NCBI GenBank assembly: GCA_016194505.1
Contig: JACQBK010000059.1
Span: 1-40,516, forward strand
Direction of reading: 5' to 3'
Length of the DNA stretch: 40,516 bases
Source of the DNA: Ignavibacteriales bacterium
Lineage (GTDB): Bacteria; Bacteroidota; Ignavibacteria; UBA10030
How positions within the stretch are numbered: position 1 is the stretch's first letter; each line of letters opens with the position of its first letter. The position numbers and the translations under genes were made by a program. Shown here piece after piece: positions 16,562 to 24,883 of this stretch. The notes beneath the pieces were generated by a model, which was given only the letters and a program-made list of their open reading frames with translations, was not told the DNA's origin and did no database searches.

Positions 16562-16623
16562 AACTCTGACACATTTCGAGAATCAATTAATTGCAAACCT
16601 CTAAAACACCTTTAGGACGTAAT

Positions 16624-17868
16624 ATGAAAGATCTCACCAGAATAGTTTTTGTGGGAATAGTATTCCTTGCCGGTTGTGCGAAGACTAACTCGCCGCAGGA
16701 TCATCACGTCGTATGGAAAGACAACCCTCCGATACTTTTTTCAGATGAGGAAGTGAAGTCTGAGATCTCTCAAAAAATGATCCAGGTCCAAATTTTTTTG
16801 AAAGCGCATCACCTTGACGGTATCCTTCTCACCCAAGTTCGAAATGTACATTGGATCACCGCTGGTTTAGCAAACAGTCAGATCGTATTAAACAAGGACG
16901 TTGGTGCGGCATCTCTTCTTATTATGAACGATGGATCGAAGTATGTCATCTGCAATGGGAGTGAGGCTGGTCGTCTGATGGATGAAGTGCTTGGGAAGTT
17001 GGGCTATGTATTGAAACAGTACAACTGGTTTGAAGCAAATAAGGAAAAGGATGTGCGCGGTGAACTGATAAAAGAGATTTCACATAACGGTAGGATAGGA
17101 AGTGATATTGATTATCCAGCTACCGTATTCATAGGTGACAATTTTCGAAAGCTGCGCTACAGCCTAACGGAAACAGAGATAAAACGTTATCGTTGGCTAG
17201 GCAGACAAACCACTGAAGCTGTAGAAGAAGTGTGCAGAAATGTAAAGCAGGGGATGAATGAATATCAAATCGAAGCAATAACGGCCTCGTCACTTCGGTC
17301 GAGAGGAATCATGCCGACAGTACTGCTCATTGCGGTCGATGACCGTATTTTCAAATACCGGCATGCGTTGGCGGGCGGTGCAACGCTACAACACTATGCA
17401 ATGATCAATGTTGTTGCTGAAAAGTGGGGGATGCCAATTGCTGTAACGAGGTTCGTTCACTTCGGCCCGCTGCCGGCAGAATTAGAGACGAAGCTTCAAA
17501 AAACTGCAAGGGTTAATGCGCAGTTTGAGTTGGCCACCGTACCTGGAACTGCGTGTGCCGACATTTTTGAACGGTGTAAAGTATGGTACGCGGAAGCAGG
17601 TTATCCCGATGAATGGAAAAAACACCATCAAGGCGGTGCAATTGGGTATGATGACCGGGAATTTGTCATTTACCCTGGAATTCAAGAAACGGTGCAGGAG
17701 AACCAAGCCTTTGCCTGGAATCCAACTATTACAGGCGCAAAGGTTGAAGATACAATTATCGCGTTTAAGGATCGCATTGAAGTTGTTACAAGATCGGATG
17801 GCTGGCCAATGATCAAAATAGAGATCAACGGAAAAATCTACGAGCAGCCTGGAATTCTCATACGATAA
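16624..17868 (+). CDS. M24-like (creatinase/aminopeptidase P fold) lipoprotein lacking the metal ligands
   Basis: This protein has the pita-bread fold seen in prolidases and creatinase, with 414 residues from the ATG at 16624. MKDLTRIVFVGIVFLAGC is a lipoprotein signal. The N-terminal creatinase domain (about 40-170) is followed by the M24 domain. The five metal ligands of aminopeptidase P appear replaced: INVVAEKWGMPIAVTRF has Asn and Ala where the two Asp lie, HHQGGAIGY has Gly at the ligand His, AFAWNPTITG has Asn at the first Glu, and FKDRIEVVT has Asp at the second. The upstream His in DDRIFKYRHALAGG is kept. Metal-independent chemistry, as in creatinase, or a non-catalytic role is likely. 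It heads the sugar locus, just behind the operators. The substrate is unknown. Confidence 0.8.
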   Translation: MKDLTRIVFVGIVFLAGCAKTNSPQDHHVVWKDNPPILFSDEEVKSEISQKMIQVQIFLKAHHLDGILLTQVRNVHWITAGLANSQIVLNKDVGAASLLIMNDGSKYVICNGSEAGRLMDEVLGKLGYVLKQYNWFEANKEKDVRGELIKEISHNGRIGSDIDYPATVFIGDNFRKLRYSLTETEIKRYRWLGRQTTEAVEEVCRNVKQGMNEYQIEAITASSLRSRGIMPTVLLIAVDDRIFKYRHALAGGATLQHYAMINVVAEKWGMPIAVTRFVHFGPLPAELETKLQKTARVNAQFELATVPGTACADIFERCKVWYAEAGYPDEWKKHHQGGAIGYDDREFVIYPGIQETVQENQAFAWNPTITGAKVEDTIIAFKDRIEVVTRSDGWPMIKIEINGKIYEQPGILIR

Positions 17869-17957
17869 TTTGTTTACCGGTCTCTCACAATGAATGAGAT
17901 TTATAATATATTGGAGGCGCTCTGACTTCCATCTATAATAGAGGGGGGTTGACATGT

Positions 17958-18947
17958 GTGGTGATTGAGAATAAAATTCTGAAGGCCGAGTTTCTTCCTG
18001 AAATTGGCGGAAAGATGATCACATTGACAAACGTGGAAACAGGCCATCAATTTCTGTTAGAATCTCAGCTTCCGGGAAAGCACTATAAGCGAGCAGAATA
18101 CGGCACACGCTTTGAGGAGTATGATGCAAGCGGTTTTGACGAATGCTTCCCAACCATTGAAGCTTCTGTTTATCGGCCGGGGAATACTAGTGGTCGTCAA
18201 CGCACTTTTGATTTCCCCGATCATGGGGAATTATGGTCAAGACCGTGGGAGTTTCGTGTCGAAGATAATGCGTTGGACTTCTCTATTCAGGGAGTGAATG
18301 CTCATTATCAACTACAAAAGAAAATCACGATAGAAGACAATCGGCTTATAATTCACTATATCCTGACCAATTTTATGGACGACCCTTTTTTGCATCTCTG
18401 GTCAGCGCACCCATTGTTAAAAGTGTCTCCGGCTTCCAAAATAATCCTTCCTGAAGATATTGACCATGTAATTCTAAACTGGGCCTCGGATGAAAAAATT
18501 GGAAAGCTTGAAGAGAAAGTGCCTTGGCCATTTCTCTCTGCGACTCATGAAGTAAGAGATTATTCCGTTGTTCAGGAACGGAGCTTGGGAATAGCGGTAA
18601 AGTGCTTCGCAGATATACTACAAGATGGTTTTGCCGGCTTGTATGACATAAAAACAGGTCAATCACTCTTGTTTGAATTCGACCCTAAGGAGATTCCGTA
18701 TCTTGGCATTTGGCTGTGTTATGGTGGTTGGCCAGCGGGTGCACAAGAAAAACATCTAACGGTCGCATTAGAGCCATGTACCGGCCGGTCTGATTCTTTA
18801 CGCAAAGCCACTGAGAAGCACAAATGTGCCATAGTGGAGCCAAAAAGCGTGAAAGAGTGGAGCTTGGAAATTAGTTTTTGGCAAGGCCTCCCGCCTTTGA
18901 GACGAACTTCCGCACGTTTCAATCAATCATCTTTCTCTGTAACGTAG
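17958..18947 (+). CDS. Aldose 1-epimerase-like (galactose mutarotase superfamily) protein
   Basis: This is a predicted cytoplasmic sugar-binding beta-sandwich of the mutarotase superfamily. In this setting it probably interconverts alpha and beta forms of galactose or a related sugar. The first strands (LKAEFLPEIGGKMITLTN) match the family start, where the GG pair is typical. FDECFPTIEAS and FPDHGELWSRPWEF follow, the latter carrying the conserved active-site-region His. A second His lies in LHLWSAHPLLKV, and the acidic region near LGIWLCYGGWP and VALEPCTGRSDS follows. GTG at 17958 was chosen because GAGGGGGG at 17941-17948 gives good spacing; a TTG at 17949 abuts that site and GTG 17961 is also possible. 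GalK follows 87 bases downstream. Confidence 0.78.
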   Translation: MVIENKILKAEFLPEIGGKMITLTNVETGHQFLLESQLPGKHYKRAEYGTRFEEYDASGFDECFPTIEASVYRPGNTSGRQRTFDFPDHGELWSRPWEFRVEDNALDFSIQGVNAHYQLQKKITIEDNRLIIHYILTNFMDDPFLHLWSAHPLLKVSPASKIILPEDIDHVILNWASDEKIGKLEEKVPWPFLSATHEVRDYSVVQERSLGIAVKCFADILQDGFAGLYDIKTGQSLLFEFDPKEIPYLGIWLCYGGWPAGAQEKHLTVALEPCTGRSDSLRKATEKHKCAIVEPKSVKEWSLEISFWQGLPPLRRTSARFNQSSFSVT

Positions 18948-19034
18948 TTGACAGCGGGTCAGAATAAAATCTATTTTTTTCGTTTTTACTGATGAGCATA
19001 TGCGCTTAAGTGAATAAGGTAATTAAACAACATT

Positions 19035-20216
19035 GTGAATAAAGAAACGCAGTGGGTTAAAAAAGTTTTTGCTGAAAAGTTTGGCTACAACAAAGATTGG
19101 ATTGTTATCCGCTCGCCCGGCAGGGTTAACTTAATCGGAGAGCATACGGACTATAATGAAGGATTTGTTCTCCCTGCCGCGATTGACAAGGCAATCGTTT
19201 TTGTAATCGCGCCGCGCGTTGATGGCTGTTGCCGTTTTTATGCCGCGGACATTGATGAAAACTATGAGTGTCATAGAGGACTACTTCAAAAGTCCGCACA
19301 AGGCTGGCCCAATTATCTGTTGGGAGTTATTGATCAATTCCAAAAGGCAGGTCACGAGATTGGTGGATGCGATCTTGTGTTTGGAGGGGATATTCCCATT
19401 GGAGCCGGGCTTTCTTCCTCGGCAGCGATTGAAGCGGGCTTCGCATTTGGTTTGAATGAATTGTTTGATTTTAAAATAGACAGAGTAAGGCTTGTCAAGC
19501 TTGCGCAAAAAGCGGAAAACGAATTCGTCGGTGTGCAATGCGGCATTATGGATCAGTTCATCAGCATATTTGGAGAAGAAAGAAAAGTGCTCAGGCTGGA
19601 CTGCCGCTCATTAGAATATGAATATGTTCCGTTTGAGCGCGACGACATTCGTACTGTTCTATGCGATACGCAAGTGCGGAGAGCGTTAGCATCATCTGAA
19701 TATAACGTGCGACGTCGCGAATGTGAATTAGCTATCAACACCCTGCGGCGTTTTGACAATAACCTCAAGAGCTTGCGAGATGTGAGCTTGGATTTTCTTA
19801 TGAATCACAAAAAGGATTTAGAACCGGTGCTCTATAATAGATGCGAGTATGTGATCCGCGAAAATGCACGTGTGCTTCAAGCCTGTGAAGATCTTAAGCA
19901 AAACGACTTTCGTTCTTTTGGCGAACGAATGTATGAATCACACCAAGGTCTTCGAGATGGCTATGAGGTCAGTAGTCCGGAGCTTGACTTGCTTGTTGAA
20001 CTTGCGTCCGCTACCGGAGGCGTGTTAGGTGCGAGAATGATGGGCGCGGGCTTTGGTGGCTGTACTATCAATCTTGTTGAGGAATCTCACGTCGAACGGT
20101 TTTCAGAGACCATTCAAAGACAGTATCGTGAAAAAACCGGTCAAGATATCAAAGTATATATAACGAGCATACAATCGGGGACAAAAAAAGTTGTAGAAGA
20201 ACAAATTCATGTGTAA
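19035..20216 (+). CDS. galK: Galactokinase
   Basis: This enzyme phosphorylates alpha-D-galactose with ATP to galactose 1-phosphate, the first committed step of the Leloir pathway, in the cytoplasm. It is a GHMP kinase of 393 residues. The galactokinase signature GRVNLIGEHTDYNEGFVLP spans 29-47. The ATP-binding motif PIGAGLSSSAAIE lies near 121-133, the catalytic base Asp173 in CGIMDQFIS, and motif 3 MGAGFGGCTINLV near the end. All key residues are present. The start is a GTG at 19035. It is the third gene behind the LacI-type operators. GalT is encoded 12.6 kb further on, in the same orientation. Confidence 0.97.
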   Translation: MNKETQWVKKVFAEKFGYNKDWIVIRSPGRVNLIGEHTDYNEGFVLPAAIDKAIVFVIAPRVDGCCRFYAADIDENYECHRGLLQKSAQGWPNYLLGVIDQFQKAGHEIGGCDLVFGGDIPIGAGLSSSAAIEAGFAFGLNELFDFKIDRVRLVKLAQKAENEFVGVQCGIMDQFISIFGEERKVLRLDCRSLEYEYVPFERDDIRTVLCDTQVRRALASSEYNVRRRECELAINTLRRFDNNLKSLRDVSLDFLMNHKKDLEPVLYNRCEYVIRENARVLQACEDLKQNDFRSFGERMYESHQGLRDGYEVSSPELDLLVELASATGGVLGARMMGAGFGGCTINLVEESHVERFSETIQRQYREKTGQDIKVYITSIQSGTKKVVEEQIHV

Positions 20217-20252
20217 CGATTTACGGATGAAAGGAGATGTGTGCACGAGGGG

Positions 20253-20264
20253 TAAGAATTCTTA
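20253..20264. promoter_or_regulatory. TAAGAATTCTTA palindrome between galK and the LamG gene
   Basis: This perfect 12-bp palindrome lies in the 154-base gap before the LamG gene. It differs from the LacI-type operators. It may be an operator or chance; no clear promoter boxes were seen beside it. Confidence 0.25.
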
Positions 20265-20370
20265 AGCGCAATTTGCAGGGGTGAGGGGAGGGAGTTCAAG
20301 AGGAAGACATTGTAGATATAAATAATTCACGCGATGCAATACATAACACACTTTATTAGGAGGCAAATCT

Positions 20371-22533
20371 ATGAGATATTTGATTTTCCTTGTCACGGTC
20401 GCTTTGATGGCGACCTTTTGTGCGGAGAGCCTCTTTGCACAAATACTCGAACCCATTGGTGGTCCTTACACAGCGGATACAAATACTGTGCTGCTTCTGC
20501 ACTTCGATGGGAACTTGACGAACGCTGCCGCTGCTGTAGGGAAAACGGCAGCAAACGCTGTGGCACGCACTACAAATCCAGCGAAGATATACTTCCTTAA
20601 CAATAGTGGTGTTGCTGGCATGGGGCAATGTGTCCGGATTGACAACTCATCGAGCAGTGATTCATCCTATATTACTGTTGATGATACTGCTGCTTTGGAT
20701 TTGACGGGCAATTGGACAATAGAGGCATGGGCAAACATTTTTACCTTCGGGCAAACGTCGAACGATTACCGTTGGGTACCTCGGGTCGTGATGAAACCCG
20801 GAGACGATGTGTTCTATATGCCTAATTACTGGCTTGAAATGTGGGGTGACAATCGGCTCTTCCATGCAGGCTACTACACAACCAACGGTGACTGGATCAG
20901 TGTTACATCCCCCAACAACATGTTTGTTCCTGGTGAATGGGTGCACCTTACATTTATTCGGGATACAACACGTGCATTTATCGCTTGCATGGTGCACGAT
21001 GCAAACAGGAATCTTAAAGGATTCCTCACGAAAGGCTTCGATAAAGCGAAAGACATTCCCCAAATCAATAGACAAAAACTTCACATTGGTTGGGCTGGTG
21101 CAGTTGGCATTTCTACAGCGAGCACTGATTCATGGCTGGACGGGTTTGTAGATGAAATCCGCGTCAGCAAAGTTGTGCGTAATTTTGCTGGACCTCCTGT
21201 TATTCAGGATATAACTGTTCTACCAAACCAGCCATCTACGATCCCTTCGTACGATGTCTCAGTGACAGTGTTCCCGTTGAATGCGAACGGAAGAATCACT
21301 AATGCAGTTTTGTACTTTAGGACGGACACTGTAGGAGCGTTCACTGGATATAATATGACACCGGCCGGCACTAATAAATTTACCGCCTCAATTCCGGGTC
21401 AGGCTTTTGGCAAAAGGGTTCAATACTATGTGAAGTGCACGGACGACAATGGGTATTCCTCCCTCTCGCCGGTAGATGCCGAGGCGACAACGAGCCCAAC
21501 GCGCTATGCGTTCTGGGTGTTTCAGCCGAATGCCAAGACACTCGATGTAACATTTGAAGAAGGGTTGAGCGGAAAGCCGGTTGACCACTCTACGAACAAC
21601 GCTAAGATTATCACTCACAAATATCTTGAGTATTCAACTGATCGTCCTACGGTGAGCGGTGGACAATATTCATTGTTTCTGCAATCACATGCTGGTGTAG
21701 TGGTTGACTCGAACTGGGTCGAAGCGGAATCACCATTCTTAGCGGCTGAAGAGTTCACGCTTGATGCTTGGATCAAAGCGGATTCGGCGGACTTGCACGC
21801 AACGCGGATCATTATTAACCCAACAAAAGAGGATGATTGGAATAACGCCAATTTTGAGCTTAGCTTCCGAAATGGTGCTGCAGGGAAGCCTGTATTTACC
21901 GGACGTTACTGGCATTCCTCAGGGGCAGTTGTATTACAAGATACTGCCGTAGCTGCGACGGCTCATGTCGGCAAGTGGCGTCACATTATTCTCGAGCGAA
22001 GCAAGTCTAACGGTGTTTTTGGGATGGCGATTCGAAACGAGAACGATCAATTGATGTATAAGACGTTCAAGACAGAGAGCCGAGCGCCTCTTATGGCTGG
22101 TGCACCACTTCGCATCGGTAGGTCATGGTTCCTCACGACTGATAATTGGTACGTAGCGCCATTCAGAGGGAGGATAGACAATGTCAAAGTCTATAACTAT
22201 CCTGCTGTCGGTCTTGTAACAGATGTTTCAGATGGAAGCACGGATGGAATTCCATGGGTATTCGATCTGCAGCAAAATTACCCCAACCCCTTCAATCCGT
22301 CAACGGAAATCCAGTTCACTGTTCCCAAGTTTGGGCAGGTCTCTCTTGTAATCTTTGATCTCCTCGGCCGAAAAGTCAAAACACTTATCAACGAGGAACG
22401 TCATGCAGGTCAACATAAGGTGACTTGGACTGGTACCAATAATGAGGGTGTTGCCGTAGCTACCGGTGTCTATTTCTATGAGCTGAGAGCGGGTGATTTA
22501 AGGAAGACTCAAAAGATGCTCTTAATACGTTGA
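20371..22533 (+). CDS. Surface protein with two LamG (concanavalin A-like) domains and a T9SS sorting domain
   Basis: This is a predicted cell-surface carbohydrate-binding protein of 720 residues. The ATG at 20371 has an excellent ribosome site (AGGAGG at 20358-20363). The signal peptide is about 1-26, ending LFAQ. LamG-type domain 1 (about 40-275) has TNTVLLLHFDGNLTN, WTIEAWANIF and WLDGFVDEIRVSK. An Ig-like segment (about 280-380) follows, and LamG domain 2 (about 390-615) has FTLDAWIKADS and FRGRIDNVKVYNY. The sorting domain starts near 630 with DLQQNYPNPFNPSTEIQFTV and ends KTQKMLLIR. No catalytic residues can be assigned, so glycan capture rather than hydrolysis is the simpler reading. 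It opens the export and uptake half of the locus. Confidence 0.9.
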   Translation: MRYLIFLVTVALMATFCAESLFAQILEPIGGPYTADTNTVLLLHFDGNLTNAAAAVGKTAANAVARTTNPAKIYFLNNSGVAGMGQCVRIDNSSSSDSSYITVDDTAALDLTGNWTIEAWANIFTFGQTSNDYRWVPRVVMKPGDDVFYMPNYWLEMWGDNRLFHAGYYTTNGDWISVTSPNNMFVPGEWVHLTFIRDTTRAFIACMVHDANRNLKGFLTKGFDKAKDIPQINRQKLHIGWAGAVGISTASTDSWLDGFVDEIRVSKVVRNFAGPPVIQDITVLPNQPSTIPSYDVSVTVFPLNANGRITNAVLYFRTDTVGAFTGYNMTPAGTNKFTASIPGQAFGKRVQYYVKCTDDNGYSSLSPVDAEATTSPTRYAFWVFQPNAKTLDVTFEEGLSGKPVDHSTNNAKIITHKYLEYSTDRPTVSGGQYSLFLQSHAGVVVDSNWVEAESPFLAAEEFTLDAWIKADSADLHATRIIINPTKEDDWNNANFELSFRNGAAGKPVFTGRYWHSSGAVVLQDTAVAATAHVGKWRHIILERSKSNGVFGMAIRNENDQLMYKTFKTESRAPLMAGAPLRIGRSWFLTTDNWYVAPFRGRIDNVKVYNYPAVGLVTDVSDGSTDGIPWVFDLQQNYPNPFNPSTEIQFTVPKFGQVSLVIFDLLGRKVKTLINEERHAGQHKVTWTGTNNEGVAVATGVYFYELRAGDLRKTQKMLLIR

Positions 22534-22545
22534 TGTATAAACTTT

Positions 22546-22577
22546 CACGGAGGCTGGTTTGATATCCAGCCTCTGTG
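22546..22577 (+). terminator. Stem-loop after the LamG gene
   Basis: CACGGAGGCTGG pairs with CCAGCCTCTGTG (12-bp stem with one G-T pair) around an 8-base loop, 13 bases after the LamG stop. No T-run follows, so it may be an RNA processing or stability hairpin that lets the abundant surface protein be made in excess rather than a true terminator. Confidence 0.45.
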
Positions 22578-22615
22578 GAAGGCTTGAAACGAATAGCGGA
22601 TAACAAAGATTGATT

Positions 22616-23275
22616 ATGCAAAAGCGTTCACTATATGGGGTGCTGTGTTGTGTCGTGCTGTATTTATACTTCAGTGGTTGTCAAACGGGAGTTGAGCCTT
22701 CGCCGAATCCAGGCATCTTGAGGATAACACTGAAGGCTGATGAGGCAGATACGACAATTATCATCCAGAGTGATACCTCGCGCTTTTCAAGGTGGGATGA
22801 GTTTTATTTCTTCATCTCGCAGGGAAGGCTCTATCGTGGCAGGAATTATGCGTTGTTGTACGCAGACCTCACTATTGAGCGAACTCCGGGCACCATTCTT
22901 AACATCCTTCAACGAGAATGGCTTAACGGTGCTCCAATCAAGCCAACCGATGTAACAGAAATCAACACGAAAAATAGCAGGTATAGCAAGAGCGTGATCT
23001 TCGAATCGTATGTTCCGCCTGGGGATTACGATTCACTTTCATTTGCCCTTATAGCCTATGAAATTCTCACGTTTGTGCCGAAGGTTTATCAGAATCCCGT
23101 TCAACTGCCGATGGGAACAGCTCCGCAAATTCAATTCCCGGCACACATCACAGTGCATGAAGATCGTGTCACACAAATTGATATTGAAATCTCTCCGTTC
23201 CGATCGCTTAGCCGCTATCGGGATTCTTTTTTGTTTGACAGGAAGATCAAAATTATCGGTGTTCAAAATCTGTGA
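22616..23275 (+). CDS. Predicted lipoprotein of unknown function
   Basis: This 219-residue protein has a lipoprotein signal ending YLYFSGC at Cys23. The ATG at 22616 is preferred over a TTG two codons earlier. The mature part is beta-rich: GILRITLKADEADTTIIIQS near the start, ESYVPPGDYDSLSFALI in the middle and RVTQIDIEISPF towards the end. The fold may resemble DUF4382-like or transthyretin-like domains found in lipoproteins of this phylum, where a PPGDYDxL-like turn is common, but no family can be named with confidence. It lies between the LamG protein and the GATase-like lipoprotein in one run of same-strand genes that ends in the TonB receptor, so a role in glycan binding at the outer membrane is plausible. 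Confidence 0.75.
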   Translation: MQKRSLYGVLCCVVLYLYFSGCQTGVEPSPNPGILRITLKADEADTTIIIQSDTSRFSRWDEFYFFISQGRLYRGRNYALLYADLTIERTPGTILNILQREWLNGAPIKPTDVTEINTKNSRYSKSVIFESYVPPGDYDSLSFALIAYEILTFVPKVYQNPVQLPMGTAPQIQFPAHITVHEDRVTQIDIEISPFRSLSRYRDSFLFDRKIKIIGVQNL

Positions 23276-23398
23276 TTCATAGTATATGTGGTGAGTGCTT
23301 ATAGGCGAACTTGCTATTTCAGTGCATGGTAAGTCGGGAAAACGATATACCATATCATGAAGAATTTAGGGAAGGGATTTTTTTGTAACAGGATTGCT

Positions 23399-24883
23399 AT
23401 GAAACGAATAATTGACATTGCACAAGTTGTGCTGATTATAAGTTGTGCCTTATTGCTTATGACTTGTGAAAGGCCCACTTCGCCACCTCGCCCTAACAAT
23501 CCTCCAGACACACGACTAACGAATATCCCTAAGGATAATGATACTGTCTTTGCTCTGGTAACAATGAATTGGAGTGGTGGAGATAATGATGGTTTTATCG
23601 CTCGGTATCAACATCGCTATTTCACATATCATCTTGCCCCCGGTACGAACAATACCTGGACGCTGTTCGACTCAACGAACTGGGCTGATACAACTGGAAT
23701 GAGCGTTACCATTGCATTCAATTCAACAGAGAGCATAAATCGCCAGCGATTCTTAGTAAGAGCGGTTGATAATGATGGGGATGCTGATCTCATCCCTGCA
23801 GAGAAGATACTCTATACTACCAGAACCACGCCGCCCATAACAAAAATTGTGAGTCCGGCGCGAAATGGCGTTGTTCTTGCGGTTGATCATGTGACCGATT
23901 GGTGGTCCGGAGTGCTGCTGACTTTCAAGGCAACCGATCCTACAACGGGGGGCAAAGTGGTGGAGTACGCATGGTCGGTGGATGGCAACCCGTGGAATTG
24001 GGGCGAAGATACAGTTGTGCATATTCCGCCTAATAAATTTAAGCAACCATTGAACGGGGTACATTTCATTAAGGTAACATCTCGCAACAACACCAATCTT
24101 GTGGATCCGGTGGGTGATTCCATCTCTGTTCAGTTGATGATACCGCCCTTTGATAAGAAGATATTGATTATTGATGAGACGGATGAGTTCAATAATCCCT
24201 TTATCACATTGGGCATTCAAGATTCCACGGTAGATCGATTTTACGCGGAAGTATTTCCCGGCTCAGATTCATGGGATTTTAAGAAAAACGGGATGCCGCC
24301 TCGGGATGTGCTTGGACACTATAAACTGGTTGTGTGGCACGCCGATGATGTTCCTGCTGCAACGCCGCACAAAATCTCAGATCCCAACAACATTGCGGTT
24401 TTTACGGACTATCTAAAAGTGGGTGGGAAGTTTCTTATGAGCGGCTGGAGAATTTTGAAATCATTTGCTTACTACGATAACTTCCCATTTACATTTCAAC
24501 GAGGGACATTCGTGTACGATTACCTGCATATTTACACGGTTGATGAGACGCAAATCATAGGGGATTGTCTTGGCGGGCAGGGTTCACCAGGAGCCTTCAG
24601 TGATTTTCGCGCCGATTCCGCTCGGCTTGCCTTTTTCCCTTATGATGGGAAGCTTGCGCAAGTAAATCTCATTACAAAGATGGCGGGGTTTACGGATGTT
24701 CTCTATTCGTATGTGAACTCGAGCAACAGTCCGTTTGTAAAGTACCGCGGCCGAGCAATTGCTCTTCGCTACTATGGCACTGTGTTCGATGCGGTGGTGC
24801 TGGGATTCCCGATGTATTTTATTAGGAAAGATGATGCAAAAGTGATGGCCGGAGAGATTCTTCAAAGCCTCCATATCAATTGA
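23399..24883 (+). CDS. Lipoprotein with FN3/Ig-like domains and a C-terminal GATase/ThuA-like fold
   Basis: This protein has 494 residues from the ATG at 23399, which places the lipobox LLMTC at Cys25. An upstream in-frame ATG at 23357 would add 14 residues ahead of the signal and is less likely. The N-terminal half has fibronectin-like pieces: NNPPDTRLTNIPKDND, a DNDGFIARYQ strand, RQRFLVRAVDNDGDAD, and a second module near VEYAWSVDGNPWNWG. From about 245 the sequence turns alpha/beta: DKKILIIDETDEFNN, YKLVVWHADD and FTDYLKVGGKFLMSGW, the pattern of a glutamine-amidotransferase-like or ThuA-like Rossmann fold. The nucleophile Cys expected of true amidotransferases is not evident. Its TGA overlaps the next ATG (ATGA), linking it to the TonB receptor. 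Confidence 0.75.
   Translation: MKRIIDIAQVVLIISCALLLMTCERPTSPPRPNNPPDTRLTNIPKDNDTVFALVTMNWSGGDNDGFIARYQHRYFTYHLAPGTNNTWTLFDSTNWADTTGMSVTIAFNSTESINRQRFLVRAVDNDGDADLIPAEKILYTTRTTPPITKIVSPARNGVVLAVDHVTDWWSGVLLTFKATDPTTGGKVVEYAWSVDGNPWNWGEDTVVHIPPNKFKQPLNGVHFIKVTSRNNTNLVDPVGDSISVQLMIPPFDKKILIIDETDEFNNPFITLGIQDSTVDRFYAEVFPGSDSWDFKKNGMPPRDVLGHYKLVVWHADDVPAATPHKISDPNNIAVFTDYLKVGGKFLMSGWRILKSFAYYDNFPFTFQRGTFVYDYLHIYTVDETQIIGDCLGGQGSPGAFSDFRADSARLAFFPYDGKLAQVNLITKMAGFTDVLYSYVNSSNSPFVKYRGRAIALRYYGTVFDAVVLGFPMYFIRKDDAKVMAGEILQSLHIN

Larger units (their letters stand above)
15558..16623. other. Gene-poor stretch with pseudogene and IS relics, ending in a regulated promoter
   Basis: No intact gene is found in about 1.07 kb. 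From left to right it holds a perfect 10-bp-stem palindrome (15778-15801), a decayed coding segment with a glycerophosphodiester-phosphodiesterase start (15838-16241), a frameshifted IS630 transposase relic (16216-16345), and a promoter with two LacI-type operators (16444-16561). Each is listed separately. Confidence 0.8.

Noticed and set aside
16386-16604. Short open frames on both strands over the operator region
   Set aside because: The stretch is AT-rich and palindromic; both frames arise from the palindromes and neither resembles a protein.
20253-20264. Third LacI-type operator
   Set aside because: TAAGAATTCTTA lacks the central CG and TGTTA arms of the two operators upstream of the M24 gene.
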